A stretch of DNA of 64,000 nucleotides, from assembly GCF_032391395.1 (NCBI RefSeq), contig NZ_CP135916.1, positions 2,759,001 through 2,823,000 of the forward strand, written 5' to 3'. This DNA comes from Sphingomonas sp. Y38-1Y (GTDB lineage Bacteria > Pseudomonadota > Alphaproteobacteria > Sphingomonadales > Sphingomonadaceae). Made by a program: the position numbers and the translations under genes. Below the pieces are notes generated by a model. The model had not been told where the DNA came from and searched no databases. It saw only the letters and a program-made list of their open reading frames with translations. Of this stretch, positions 33,925-42,633 are shown piece by piece (the stretch's first letter is position 1; every line of letters begins with the position of its first letter).

Positions 33925-34494
33925 ATGCTGACCGCCACCCTTCTGCTCCTCGCCGGCGCGGGTGTCGTGCTGCTCCGCTTCGGCTGGGACGCGCGGGAGC
34001 CGGCTCAGGTTCGTCTGACGCTTGGCGGATGGGCGGCGATCGTCGTCGCGATCGGCATGCTGACCGCGATCGACGGCGCCTGGGGCTTCGCGATGGGGAC
34101 GATCCCCGTGATGCTCGTCGCCTTTGCGCTGTTGGCGCGTGAGGCGATCGCCTCGACCGCCCCCGCCCGCGCGGCGCGGGTGGTCGAGAGCGATCCGAGC
34201 GTCCACCTGCATGCGCGCGACTGGCGCGATGTCGGCCGCCGTATCGCTATCTTCATGCTCGCCATGCCCGTCGCCGGTCTCGTCTCGCTGCTTGCCGGGC
34301 TCGCCTTTGCCGCGACGGCGCGAGCGGGCGGCGCGGTCGACGCGGACAGCACTACGCTCGCGCTGATCGTCACGCCGCTAGTCTGGTCGGTGCTCGGCAC
34401 CGTGCTGCTGCTCGAGGATCGCGCGCGCGGCATGCTGCGGCCGCTCGCCGCGCTGGGCGCCGTGTCGGGCGCGACCTTCTGGCTGCTCGGTTGA
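33925..34494 (+). CDS. Multi-pass membrane protein, function unknown
   Basis: 189 residues with about five membrane segments (MLTATLLLLAGAGVVLL, GWAAIVVAIGMLTAI, TIPVMLVAFALLA, IAIFMLAMPVAGLVSLLAG, LIVTPLVWSVLGTVLLL). The gene ends 11 bases before the PepSY gene's ATG. Small membrane proteins in front of PepSY_TM genes are typical of TonB-dependent siderophore loci in this group, so a role in iron uptake is plausible; no TonB receptor is in the window. Confidence 0.72.
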   Translation: MLTATLLLLAGAGVVLLRFGWDAREPAQVRLTLGGWAAIVVAIGMLTAIDGAWGFAMGTIPVMLVAFALLAREAIASTAPARAARVVESDPSVHLHARDWRDVGRRIAIFMLAMPVAGLVSLLAGLAFAATARAGGAVDADSTTLALIVTPLVWSVLGTVLLLEDRARGMLRPLAALGAVSGATFWLLG

Positions 34495-34505
34495 GGACGT
34501 CCGCG

Positions 34506-35981
34506 ATGCGCTTCCCTTCACCCGACCTCGTCCGCCGAGCGCTGTCCGGTCATGCCGCGATCGGCCTGCTCGCCGGCGGACTTCTCTACCTGATCTGTCT
34601 GTCGGGCACGATCGTCGTGCTGCGCGAGGAGCTGCAACGCTGGGAGCAGCCCAATATCGCCGAGACGCTGTCGATCAGCCCCGAAGCGCTTCAGACCGCC
34701 GCCGCCACCGTTCTGGCGAGCGAGACGGGCAAGAAGCCGACCGAGCATTTCTACATCCATCTGCCCAACGACGCGCTGCCGCGCACCGTCGTCACCACCG
34801 ACAACCAGGCGGTCTATGTCGACCCGACCGGCGCGATCGCGGGCAAGGAGGCGCATGGCTGGACCGAGTTCCTCATCAACCTCCACGTCTATCTGCACGT
34901 CCCCGGTACGCTGGGCCTGACGATCGTCGGCGCGCTGGGCGTGATGATGGCGGCGCTGACGCTGGGCGGCGTCCTCGCGCATCCGCGCATCTTTCGCGAC
35001 GCATTCCGGCTGCGCGCGCGCGGTCAACGCCAACTGGCGCTCGCCGACTGGCACAACCGGCTGGGCGTCTGGACCCTGCCCTTCGGCCTCGCGCTCGCGC
35101 TGACCGGCGCGATGATCGGGCTGAGCGGCGTCGGCTTCTACGCGATGGCGACCAAATGGCATGGCGGCGACATCGAAAAGGCGTACGCGCCGCTGTTCGG
35201 CGGCGAGCCCGCGCATGACGACCGCAAGGCGCCGCTCGCCAACATCGCCGCGGCGATGACCAACCTCAAGGCGATGCAGCCCGAGGTGCAGCCGAGCTAT
35301 GTCGTGATCCACGAACCCGGCACGCGCGGCCAGTATCTGACGATCCTCGCCAAGCACCCGCGCCGGCTGATCTATGGCGAAACCTATGCCTTCACCGCCG
35401 ATGGCCGGCCGACGCACAAGGTCGGGCTGAGCAACGGGCCGATCGGCAAGCAGTTCGCTGCCTCGACCTATGACCTGCATTTCGGCTCGTTCGGCGGGCT
35501 GCCGGTGCGGCTGATCTATGTCCTGCTGGGCGCGGCGGTGACGATTATCTGCGGCACCGGAATGTCGATCTGGCTGGTCAAGCGCCGCCAGCGCGGCCGC
35601 GCGAGCCCGCGGCTGGAGGCGATGTGGGCGACCGTGATCTGGGGATCGCCCGCGCTGATGATGGCGGCGCTGGTACAGCGCGCGCTGTTCGGGGCGGAGG
35701 CGCCGATGGTCGCATTGTTCTGGCTTGGTCTGGCGCTGATGATGGGCGCGGCGATCATCGTGCCGCGTGCCGAGGTCTGGGCGCGCTCGCTGCGGCTGGC
35801 GCTCGGCGCGGCGATGGTGGTGGCGGGCGTCGTCCATGCCGCGACGATCGAGAGCGGCATCGCGGCGCTATACCTGATCGACGCGAGCCTGGTGCTGGGC
35901 GGCGCGGCGTTCCTGTGGCCGGCGATCTCGCGCCTCGCGCGCGCCCGCACCACCGAGCCCGAGTTCGCGCCGGCGGAGTGA
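34506..35981 (+). CDS. PepSY-associated TM helix domain protein
   Basis: About 491 residues. An N-terminal membrane helix (AAIGLLAGGLLYLICLSGTIVVL) is followed by a large periplasmic domain and a pair of central helices (LGLTIVGALGVMMAALTLGG, then LPFGLALALTGAMIGLSG), with further helices at the C-terminus. The LHVYLHVPGTLG and ADWHNRLGVW blocks are hallmarks of PepSY_TM proteins, some of which are siderophore-linked ferric reductases. The start is set at ATG 34506; an overlapping TTG at 34491 would add five residues. Probably part of a two-gene operon with the preceding membrane protein. Confidence 0.88.
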   Translation: MRFPSPDLVRRALSGHAAIGLLAGGLLYLICLSGTIVVLREELQRWEQPNIAETLSISPEALQTAAATVLASETGKKPTEHFYIHLPNDALPRTVVTTDNQAVYVDPTGAIAGKEAHGWTEFLINLHVYLHVPGTLGLTIVGALGVMMAALTLGGVLAHPRIFRDAFRLRARGQRQLALADWHNRLGVWTLPFGLALALTGAMIGLSGVGFYAMATKWHGGDIEKAYAPLFGGEPAHDDRKAPLANIAAAMTNLKAMQPEVQPSYVVIHEPGTRGQYLTILAKHPRRLIYGETYAFTADGRPTHKVGLSNGPIGKQFAASTYDLHFGSFGGLPVRLIYVLLGAAVTIICGTGMSIWLVKRRQRGRASPRLEAMWATVIWGSPALMMAALVQRALFGAEAPMVALFWLGLALMMGAAIIVPRAEVWARSLRLALGAAMVVAGVVHAATIESGIAALYLIDASLVLGGAAFLWPAISRLARARTTEPEFAPAE

Positions 35982-35994
35982 CCGGCGGCCCTCC

Positions 35995-37902
35995 CTACTC
36001 CTTCGCCTCGTCCACCGTTCGGAACCACACCATGTCCGCCTGCCAGCCGCGCTCGGCGGCGGTGGAGACGAACTTGTTGGTCCAGTCCGGCCCCCGCGCG
36101 CCGAGCGGCGGAGCGATCAAATCCTTGTCGAACGGCCCCTTGCCGCTCAGCATCAGGATGCCCGACCAGCCGGCGTGATTGACCTCCAGCTGGAGCTTGA
36201 ACTTGTCGCCGGGCAGCGCCGTCACGTTGCGTGAGCCTTGTGCGGCGACGCCCGCCACCTGCTTCCGGTCGGCGACCGATCCGCTGCCGAAAAAGTCGCC
36301 GTCGATCACGCCCGACGGCTCCAGCCCCACCATCACGAAGTCGCGCGCCGGATCGCCGAGGTTCATCTCGACCACGACGTTGGCGGCGTTCTCGCCCGGA
36401 TAGCCCGATTGCGACGGATCGTTCGGCTGCATCCGCATCTCGAAGCTGCGCTGCGGCACCGCGAGGCGGCTGGCGTCGGGCGAGCGGATCTGGCGATAGG
36501 TATTGAGCGCCGCGCAGCCCGACTGGGTGATCGGCGAGACCTCGTCGAAGTCGATGCTGGCGCCCTGGATGCCTTGCTGCGCCAGCCCCTGCGCGATCTC
36601 GGTCTGCGCGGCGGCGGGATTACCCGCGACGCCGGTCAGCTTGACCAGCGGGCCGCCCGCGCCGCCGCCGACGTCCACGACCTGGAGCCAGGTGCAGTTG
36701 ACCGACGGGAGCGTCGAGTCGACGATCGATCGCGCGCGCGCCACCGGATCGCCCGCGGCCGCCACCGGCGCGCCGGCCTTGCCGCCGGGATCGACCGGCG
36801 TGTCGCCGCCGCGCATCGCGAACCAGCCGACACCCGCCACAGCGAGCAGCACCGCCGCGCCGATGCCAGCCGGCACCGCCATGCTCTTCCTGGCCGGCGT
36901 CGGGGGCGGCGCGGGCGGGGCCACTGCCTCCAGCGCGTTGAGCGCAGCCAGCACTTCGTCCATCGAGCGGAAGCGCTGCGCCGGATCGGCGGCGAGCATC
37001 CGCTGGAGGATCGGCTTCAGCTTGTCGGGCGCCGCCGCCAGGTCCGGACCCGCGCGCCGCTTGTCGACCGCATCGACCAGCGATCCGCCCATCGCGACAT
37101 TCCTGCCCTCGGCCACCGCCAGCATGACGAGGCCGAGGCTGTACACATCGGTCCAAGGCCCCACTTCGCGACCGAAATCGCCGAGCTGCTCGGGCGCGAC
37201 ATAGCTGAGCTTCCCCGCGAACCCGTCGCCGACGATCGTCGCCGAACCGGGATCGAGATCCTTGGCGATGCCGAAGTCGATCACCTTGGCCTTGTCGAGC
37301 CGTCCTTCCTCCAGCAGCACGTTGTCGGGCGAGATGTCGCGGTGGATCGCGCCCAGCGCATGCGCGGCGTTCAGGCCGGACGCGAGCCGCCGCAGCAGCC
37401 GCATCTGGTCCGCTTCGTCCGGCCGCAACTGGCCGAGCACGTCGGCAAGGTTGGTCCCGTCGATATATTCGGTGACGATGTAGAGCACGCCGAGCTGCGG
37501 CTCCTGCGCGAGCACGCGATACTGGACCAGCGCCTCGTGCTGGAGGCGCGTCAGCGTGCGCGCCTCCTTGCGGAACATGCCGATCACGTTGGGGTCGGCG
37601 GCGAGCGCGGGCAGCATCACCTTGATCGCGACGCGCTCGTCGGAGTTGACGTTCATCCCCTCGAACACCTCGCCCATGCCGCCGCGAGCGATGAAGCGCT
37701 TGACCTCATAGATGTGATTGAGGACGTCCCCAACCTGGATCCCCTGCCCGTCGGTGCGCGGGGCGAAGTGCGTCTGGAACGCGGCCGCCTCGGTTCGCAT
37801 CGGCGGCGGCGAGGGCTCGGCCGGCGGCGGCGGCGGGGCGGCGGACGGCATGAACACCGTCGCATCCTCAGGAGGGGGCGACTTGTCGTCGGGGTCGGTC
37901 AT
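35995..37902 (-). CDS. T6SS-associated serine/threonine protein kinase (PpkA-like)
   Basis: 635 residues from ATG 37902. An acidic, Pro-rich N-terminus is followed by a complete kinase domain: GGMGEVF loop, VAIKVM Lys (near 93), HRDISPDN catalytic loop (near 187) and DFGIAK. One membrane helix (AVLLAVAGVGWFAM, about 350) places a C-terminal region of about 270 residues in the periplasm. It is the last gene of the T6SS operon and its start overlaps the PP2C phosphatase stop (ATGA). In other bacteria PpkA-type kinases phosphorylate Fha or TssL-like targets to switch on T6SS assembly; no Fha gene is present here. Confidence 0.9.
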   Translation of the reverse strand: MTDPDDKSPPPEDATVFMPSAAPPPPPAEPSPPPMRTEAAAFQTHFAPRTDGQGIQVGDVLNHIYEVKRFIARGGMGEVFEGMNVNSDERVAIKVMLPALAADPNVIGMFRKEARTLTRLQHEALVQYRVLAQEPQLGVLYIVTEYIDGTNLADVLGQLRPDEADQMRLLRRLASGLNAAHALGAIHRDISPDNVLLEEGRLDKAKVIDFGIAKDLDPGSATIVGDGFAGKLSYVAPEQLGDFGREVGPWTDVYSLGLVMLAVAEGRNVAMGGSLVDAVDKRRAGPDLAAAPDKLKPILQRMLAADPAQRFRSMDEVLAALNALEAVAPPAPPPTPARKSMAVPAGIGAAVLLAVAGVGWFAMRGGDTPVDPGGKAGAPVAAAGDPVARARSIVDSTLPSVNCTWLQVVDVGGGAGGPLVKLTGVAGNPAAAQTEIAQGLAQQGIQGASIDFDEVSPITQSGCAALNTYRQIRSPDASRLAVPQRSFEMRMQPNDPSQSGYPGENAANVVVEMNLGDPARDFVMVGLEPSGVIDGDFFGSGSVADRKQVAGVAAQGSRNVTALPGDKFKLQLEVNHAGWSGILMLSGKGPFDKDLIAPPLGARGPDWTNKFVSTAAERGWQADMVWFRTVDEAKE

Positions 37903-38660
37903 ACGCTGGGTCCACTCACCGGTTCGGCAAAGCTGAGCGAGGTCGTCTCGTTGAGGGCGACAACGACGATGGTCACATTGTCGGGCGCGCCGCGGTCGAG
38001 CGTCGCGGCGACCAGCCGCTCGGCCGCCTGCGCGTCGCCCGTCCGCAAAAGGCCGGCGATCTCGGCATCGGCGAGGGGGCCGCTGAGGCCGTCGCTGCAC
38101 AGCAGGAACACGTCGCCGGGCACCGCCTCGTCCGCGACGATGTCGACCTCCGTCTCGGGCCGCACACCGACCGCGCGGGCGAGAACGTGGCTCATCGGAT
38201 GGCCCGCGGCGTCGGCTTCGCTCAACAGACCGCGATCGACCATGTCCTGCACCTGGCTGTGGTCGCGCGTCAGCTGATAGAGCGTCCCACCGCGCAGCAG
38301 ATAGGCGCGGCTGTCCCCCACCCACAGCACCGCGAAGCGCCAGCCGCGCAGGAGCAGCGCGACGACGGTCGACCCCATCTGCCCGCCGCGCTCCTGCCCT
38401 TCGGCCCAGATGCGAGCGTTGGCGGCGTGGATCGCGTCGGCGGCGATGGGAGCGTCGTCGTCGAACTGCCCCGTCAGCGGCGCGGCGTGCAGCGCCTCGA
38501 CGATCGCGGCGGACGCGACTTCGCCGCGCTCATGTCCGCCCATGCCGTCGGCCACCGCCCACAAGCCATCGCGCGGACGCTCGCAGAAACTGTCCTCGTT
38601 GTTCTTGCGCACGCGTCCCACATGGGTCAGCGCATGCGCGTCGATGCGCGGACCGGTCAC
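37899..38660 (-). CDS. PP2C-family phosphatase, T6SS-associated (PppA-like)
   Basis: 253 residues from GTG 38660, whose codon overlaps the tagF stop (GTGA). PP2C motifs are in place: GRVRKNNEDSF, VADGMGGHERGE, LLLRGWRFAVLWVGDSRAYL, DHSQVQ and LCSDGLSG, with NVTIVVV near the end. Asp residues of the metal centre are all visible. Cytosolic; predicted to remove phosphate placed by the neighbouring kinase, so setting T6SS activity. It overlaps the kinase start by four bases. Confidence 0.92.
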   Translation of the reverse strand: MTGPRIDAHALTHVGRVRKNNEDSFCERPRDGLWAVADGMGGHERGEVASAAIVEALHAAPLTGQFDDDAPIAADAIHAANARIWAEGQERGGQMGSTVVALLLRGWRFAVLWVGDSRAYLLRGGTLYQLTRDHSQVQDMVDRGLLSEADAAGHPMSHVLARAVGVRPETEVDIVADEAVPGDVFLLCSDGLSGPLADAEIAGLLRTGDAQAAERLVAATLDRGAPDNVTIVVVALNETTSLSFAEPVSGPSV

Positions 38661-39136
38661 GGCGCGTCTCCCTGCGTATCGAGCATCGCCGCGATCAGCG
38701 CAGGCGGGCGCTCGCCCTCGCGCCGCGCGGGCGGGAATGGGTCGCTGCCCTCGGTCCACCAGAGCGCTACGTCGGACGGAGACGCGGCCAGCCCCCCTGC
38801 CTCGACATGGAGGCGGTCGGCGTCCCACGCTTCCCCGAGTGCGCGATAGAGCAACGCCTCGCACGCCTCTCCCGCCGGCCCGAGCAGCACCAGCGGAAAG
38901 CGCCGCCCCGCCGCGTCGACCGAGGCGCAGATTGCCCCGCCCCCGGCCGGTCCAGCATGGCGCCACGGCGGCGCAGCATCGTAGCGCGCGTCGAAATCCT
39001 CATAGAGAGCCGCCGCTTCCGCCATCGAACCGGACAGCCATGCGTCCAGCGCGTCACGATCGCCGGCGCTCAGCCCCCGCGCGACGAAATCGCCATGCGT
39101 CGGCAGCTTGCCGAACAGGCTCACACTGCCGGTCAC
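38657..39136 (-). CDS. tagF: T6SS-associated protein TagF
   Basis: 159 residues: MTGSVSLFGKLPTHGDFVARGL is the TagF signature, and the rest matches the single-domain TagF form (fused to PppA in some bacteria). In characterised systems TagF represses T6SS at the post-translational level by binding Fha. Overlaps tssM (ATGA) upstream and the PP2C gene downstream. Its position directly beside a separate PP2C gene supports the phospho-regulatory role. Confidence 0.9.
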   Translation of the reverse strand: MTGSVSLFGKLPTHGDFVARGLSAGDRDALDAWLSGSMAEAAALYEDFDARYDAAPPWRHAGPAGGGAICASVDAAGRRFPLVLLGPAGEACEALLYRALGEAWDADRLHVEAGGLAASPSDVALWWTEGSDPFPPARREGERPPALIAAMLDTQGDAP

Positions 39137-42100
39137 AGGGCCACCGGGCAGCGGAACGACCAGATGCCGCCGCGGCTGAACGGGTTGCGGTCGGACGGCA
39201 AGCCGATCAGGAAAGTGACGCTCGCCGCGCCTTCACCAAACGTCGCCTTGATCGCGCGCTCGCCCGCATTCTCCTTTTGCGCCTGGTCCATGAGCTTGAA
39301 GAGTGCCCACGGTCCCTCCGCCTCGATCTTGCGAAGCGGCGCGGGCGCGCCGGTCGCGGCGGCACCGACGGGAAAGAGCGTGACCGACGCCTCGGGCAAA
39401 CCACCCGACACCGACCAGAGCAAAGGCCGCGCGGGCGCCCCCACTGCATCGAAGCGGTAGGTGGTGCCGCCGCTCGCGATCTCGACCGCACCGACGCCGC
39501 TGCCGAGCTTCGCCAGCGCGACCTTGATAGGCAGCCCGCCGACCAGCAGGTCGCGGATCTGCGCGGCCTTGGCGAGTTCCTCGGGGCTGGCGGGCGAGAG
39601 TGCCGCGGCGACCGGATCGTCGGCGCGCCAGCGCCACACCGGCCCCTCGGTCTCCATCATCGGCTTCAACCGCTGCTGGACGAAGCTGTCGATCGTGCCG
39701 CCCATCCCGAAGACGCGCAGCACGTCAACCGTGGCGGCGTCGGTCTGCGCGGCACCGAAAAAAGGGTAATGCTCCTGCGCGACCTCCCGGCAGGCGGGGC
39801 CGACGGTCTGCGCATAGGCATCGGCGACCGCGCCGGTCGCGGCGTCGACGCGCGCGGTCGATCCGCCCCCCGCCGCCGCGCCGACAAAGCCCTGGAGCTG
39901 CGGCGGTGCGCCGGCGGCGGCGGCCTGCACCTGCGCGACCGCCTGTGCCATCGCCGCCTGTGTCGCCTCAGCGCCGCCGCCACCGCCGACCGCCTTGGCG
40001 GCGATGACCGCCTGGCCCGCCTGCTTGATCGCGGCGACGAACTCGTCGATCGGGCCCGGCGCCTTGCCGTCGCCGACATAGTCGTGGAGCGGCTCGAAAT
40101 AGCCGGTGATCTCCGCGCCCGCATCAAGGCCCGTCGCACGCCCCGCGCCCGCATTCTGGATCAGGCGCCCGCCGGGCATCGACGACATGCGCTGCGCGAT
40201 CGCCTTGTCCGCCGCGCCGCGCGCGCCGCCGGCGAAGATCGTGTTCTTCCGAAGTTCGAGCAGCACGCGCTTCAGCGGCGACGGGCTCTTGGTGAACGCG
40301 CCGAACGCAGCCGGGTCGCTGAAATAGCCGCCCGGTTGCATCAGCTTCACAATGCCTTCCCAAGCTGCGATGTACTCGCGAGCGTAAAGCCCGGCGACGC
40401 CGGGGCGGATGTTCGCCATCTCGCCCTGCACGCCAGACGTCGAGGCGTCGCCGCCCAGCACCCACAGGTCGCGCTTGAGGTCCGCCTGCACCGTGGCGAG
40501 GCCGACGGTGTACGCCTTCTCGAACCCCTCGCGCGTGAAGAAATAGGGCACGCGCGCGCCGAGTACCTGGTCGGCATTGGCGAACGCGGCGGCATCGCCC
40601 TGGCTCAGCACGTTGGCGACCAACCAGTCCGCACCCTGCCCCGCCGCCTTCTGGCGCATCACCGCATAGGCGCGATCGGCAAGACTGAGCGTCCCCACCG
40701 ATGCGCGCGCCGAAGCGACGAGGTCGCCGTCCAACGGCGGCTTGCGCCCCGGCCATACGGCGGCGAGGTCCTTGTCCTCGAGGAGTGCGGCGAGGTGCTT
40801 TCCGAGCTTCTCCCGCTCGGGCGCGGCATCGGCGCCGGGCAGCACTTCGCGCGCCCAGTCGGCCGAGACCCACTGGCGCACCGCCTTGGCATCCATCGGC
40901 CCCTGCTGGCCGAGCATCAGATAGACCTTGAGCGGCTCGTAGAGCGCCATCGGGTCGCCCCCATGCGCCTGGAGATAGGTCTCCAGCCGCAGCATCAGCC
41001 GCGGCAAGAGCACGCGGCGCAGCCCCTCGCGATAGGTCTGCTCGGCCTGTTCACTCAGCCCGGACTGATAGAGCCCGAAGCGCATTGACAGAGGCGCGCC
41101 CGTCGCCCGCCGTTCGGCATAGCCACGCGGCAGCGCCCGCAACGCATCGAGGCCGGGCAGGACGGCGCGCAGGTCCGCATCGCCATCCCGGACCTGTTTC
41201 AGATCGACACCAGAGTCGCGCAGCAGGGTCGCCGCCGCCTCGGTCCTGGCGAGCAGCTCGCCCTCGAAGCTGCGGTTCGCGGCGTAGCTCACGCCCCACG
41301 CGCCGAGCGTCAGGACGGCGGCCGCGCCGATGCCGGCGAACGCCGCGGCCAGCCGCGTCCGCCGCCGCCGGACCGCCGCGGGATCGAACGCGACGAGGCC
41401 GGATTCGGGGAACAGCGTCTCGGTCAGCAGCCGGTTGAGGAAGTAAGCACGCCCGCCGCCCGCCGCCTGCGGCTCGGGCGCGCGGTCGTAGACGTCGGCC
41501 ATGCCCGACAGGATGCGATCGAGCGGCGCGCCCTGCTGGACGCCGCTCGTCAGATAGAAGCCGCGAAGATTGCCCGCCGCCTCGTCGCCCGACACGAACG
41601 CGCCGTCGAGGAAGCGCATCAGCCGCGAGCGCAGCGACTGAAGCTGCGATGGGAAGCCGAGGATCAGGCCGCGCCGCGCGGCGTCGACTTCCTCGAACAG
41701 GCGCTTGGCCTGGCGATCGGTCGCCGCTTGCGCCATCGTGTCGAACGCGCGCGCCAGTGCCTCGCCCGACGGCTTGCCGGCGCCGGCGGGCAGCGTCGCG
41801 CCGAGCACCGCGCGGCGCCCCTCGACATCCAGGTCGCCGAAATATTCGGTGAAGCCCGCGAGCAGATCGGCCTTGGTGAGCACGACATAGACGGGCACCG
41901 CCACTTCGAGCGACTGGCGAAGCTCGACCAGCCGCCGCCGGACCGCGCGGGCATGGGCGTCGATCCTGGCGCAGTCGCTTCGGATCAGCTCGTCGACGCC
42001 GATCGCCACCATGACGCCGTTGATCGGCTCCAGCGGACGATGCTTGCGCAGCAGCGACAGGAACGACGTCCAGCCGCTCGCATCGACCTTATAGTCGCTG

Positions 42101-42615
42101 TCCTGCGTCGTGTAGCGGCCCGCGGTATCGAGCAGCACCGCCTCGTCCGCAAACCAGAAGTCGAGGTTGCGGGTGCCGCCGACGCCCTTCACCGCCTGAT
42201 CGGTGTGCGGGAAATGAAGGCCCGAATTGAGCAGCGCCGTCGTCTTGCCCGCGCCCGGCGGACCGATGATGACGTACCAGGGCGCGGCATAGAGATAGTC
42301 GCGCTTCTTGCCCGACCCGGCCTTCAGCTTGGTCAGCGCCTCGCCCATCCGCTGCGCGAGCGCGCGGCCCTCCTCGTCGGCGGCGTTCGGGCCGGACAGC
42401 TCGGCGGCGAGCGCGGCGGCGGCGCGCTGCGCCTTGCGGCGGCGGAGCCAGAAGGCGAGCCCCCACAGCCCCAGGATCAGGACCGCGAACGCGAGCCGCA
42501 CCCAGAGCGGCCTGAGGCCCGCCACGAAGAACGGCAGCCCGACCGACAGGACGAGCACGGAGAGGATCGCGCAGGTCAGCGTGACCGCGGTCCAGTTGCC
42601 GAAAAAGCGCTTCAT
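39133..42615 (-). CDS. tssM: T6SS inner-membrane protein TssM (IcmF)
   Basis: 1,160 residues, within the family range. Two N-terminal membrane helices (LTCAILSVLVLSVGLPFFVAG and LAFAVLILGLWGLAFWL), a cytosolic domain with Walker A GPPGAGKTT (about 115-123) and a third helix (AAAFAGIGAAAVLTLGAWGV) are followed by the large periplasmic IcmF-related and C-terminal regions. TssM spans the envelope with TssL and TssJ. It starts 18 bases after tssL and overlaps tagF. The motif residues look intact. No tssJ lipoprotein gene is beside it. Confidence 0.95.
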   Translation of the reverse strand: MKRFFGNWTAVTLTCAILSVLVLSVGLPFFVAGLRPLWVRLAFAVLILGLWGLAFWLRRRKAQRAAAALAAELSGPNAADEEGRALAQRMGEALTKLKAGSGKKRDYLYAAPWYVIIGPPGAGKTTALLNSGLHFPHTDQAVKGVGGTRNLDFWFADEAVLLDTAGRYTTQDSDYKVDASGWTSFLSLLRKHRPLEPINGVMVAIGVDELIRSDCARIDAHARAVRRRLVELRQSLEVAVPVYVVLTKADLLAGFTEYFGDLDVEGRRAVLGATLPAGAGKPSGEALARAFDTMAQAATDRQAKRLFEEVDAARRGLILGFPSQLQSLRSRLMRFLDGAFVSGDEAAGNLRGFYLTSGVQQGAPLDRILSGMADVYDRAPEPQAAGGGRAYFLNRLLTETLFPESGLVAFDPAAVRRRRTRLAAAFAGIGAAAVLTLGAWGVSYAANRSFEGELLARTEAAATLLRDSGVDLKQVRDGDADLRAVLPGLDALRALPRGYAERRATGAPLSMRFGLYQSGLSEQAEQTYREGLRRVLLPRLMLRLETYLQAHGGDPMALYEPLKVYLMLGQQGPMDAKAVRQWVSADWAREVLPGADAAPEREKLGKHLAALLEDKDLAAVWPGRKPPLDGDLVASARASVGTLSLADRAYAVMRQKAAGQGADWLVANVLSQGDAAAFANADQVLGARVPYFFTREGFEKAYTVGLATVQADLKRDLWVLGGDASTSGVQGEMANIRPGVAGLYAREYIAAWEGIVKLMQPGGYFSDPAAFGAFTKSPSPLKRVLLELRKNTIFAGGARGAADKAIAQRMSSMPGGRLIQNAGAGRATGLDAGAEITGYFEPLHDYVGDGKAPGPIDEFVAAIKQAGQAVIAAKAVGGGGGAEATQAAMAQAVAQVQAAAAGAPPQLQGFVGAAAGGGSTARVDAATGAVADAYAQTVGPACREVAQEHYPFFGAAQTDAATVDVLRVFGMGGTIDSFVQQRLKPMMETEGPVWRWRADDPVAAALSPASPEELAKAAQIRDLLVGGLPIKVALAKLGSGVGAVEIASGGTTYRFDAVGAPARPLLWSVSGGLPEASVTLFPVGAAATGAPAPLRKIEAEGPWALFKLMDQAQKENAGERAIKATFGEGAASVTFLIGLPSDRNPFSRGGIWSFRCPVAL

Positions 42616-42633
42616 GCCTCCGCCCCCAAGCCG

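Noticed and set aside
36238..38277. 679-codon plus-strand frame opposite the T6SS kinase and phosphatase genes
   Set aside because: Shadow of two genes with complete catalytic motifs on the minus strand.
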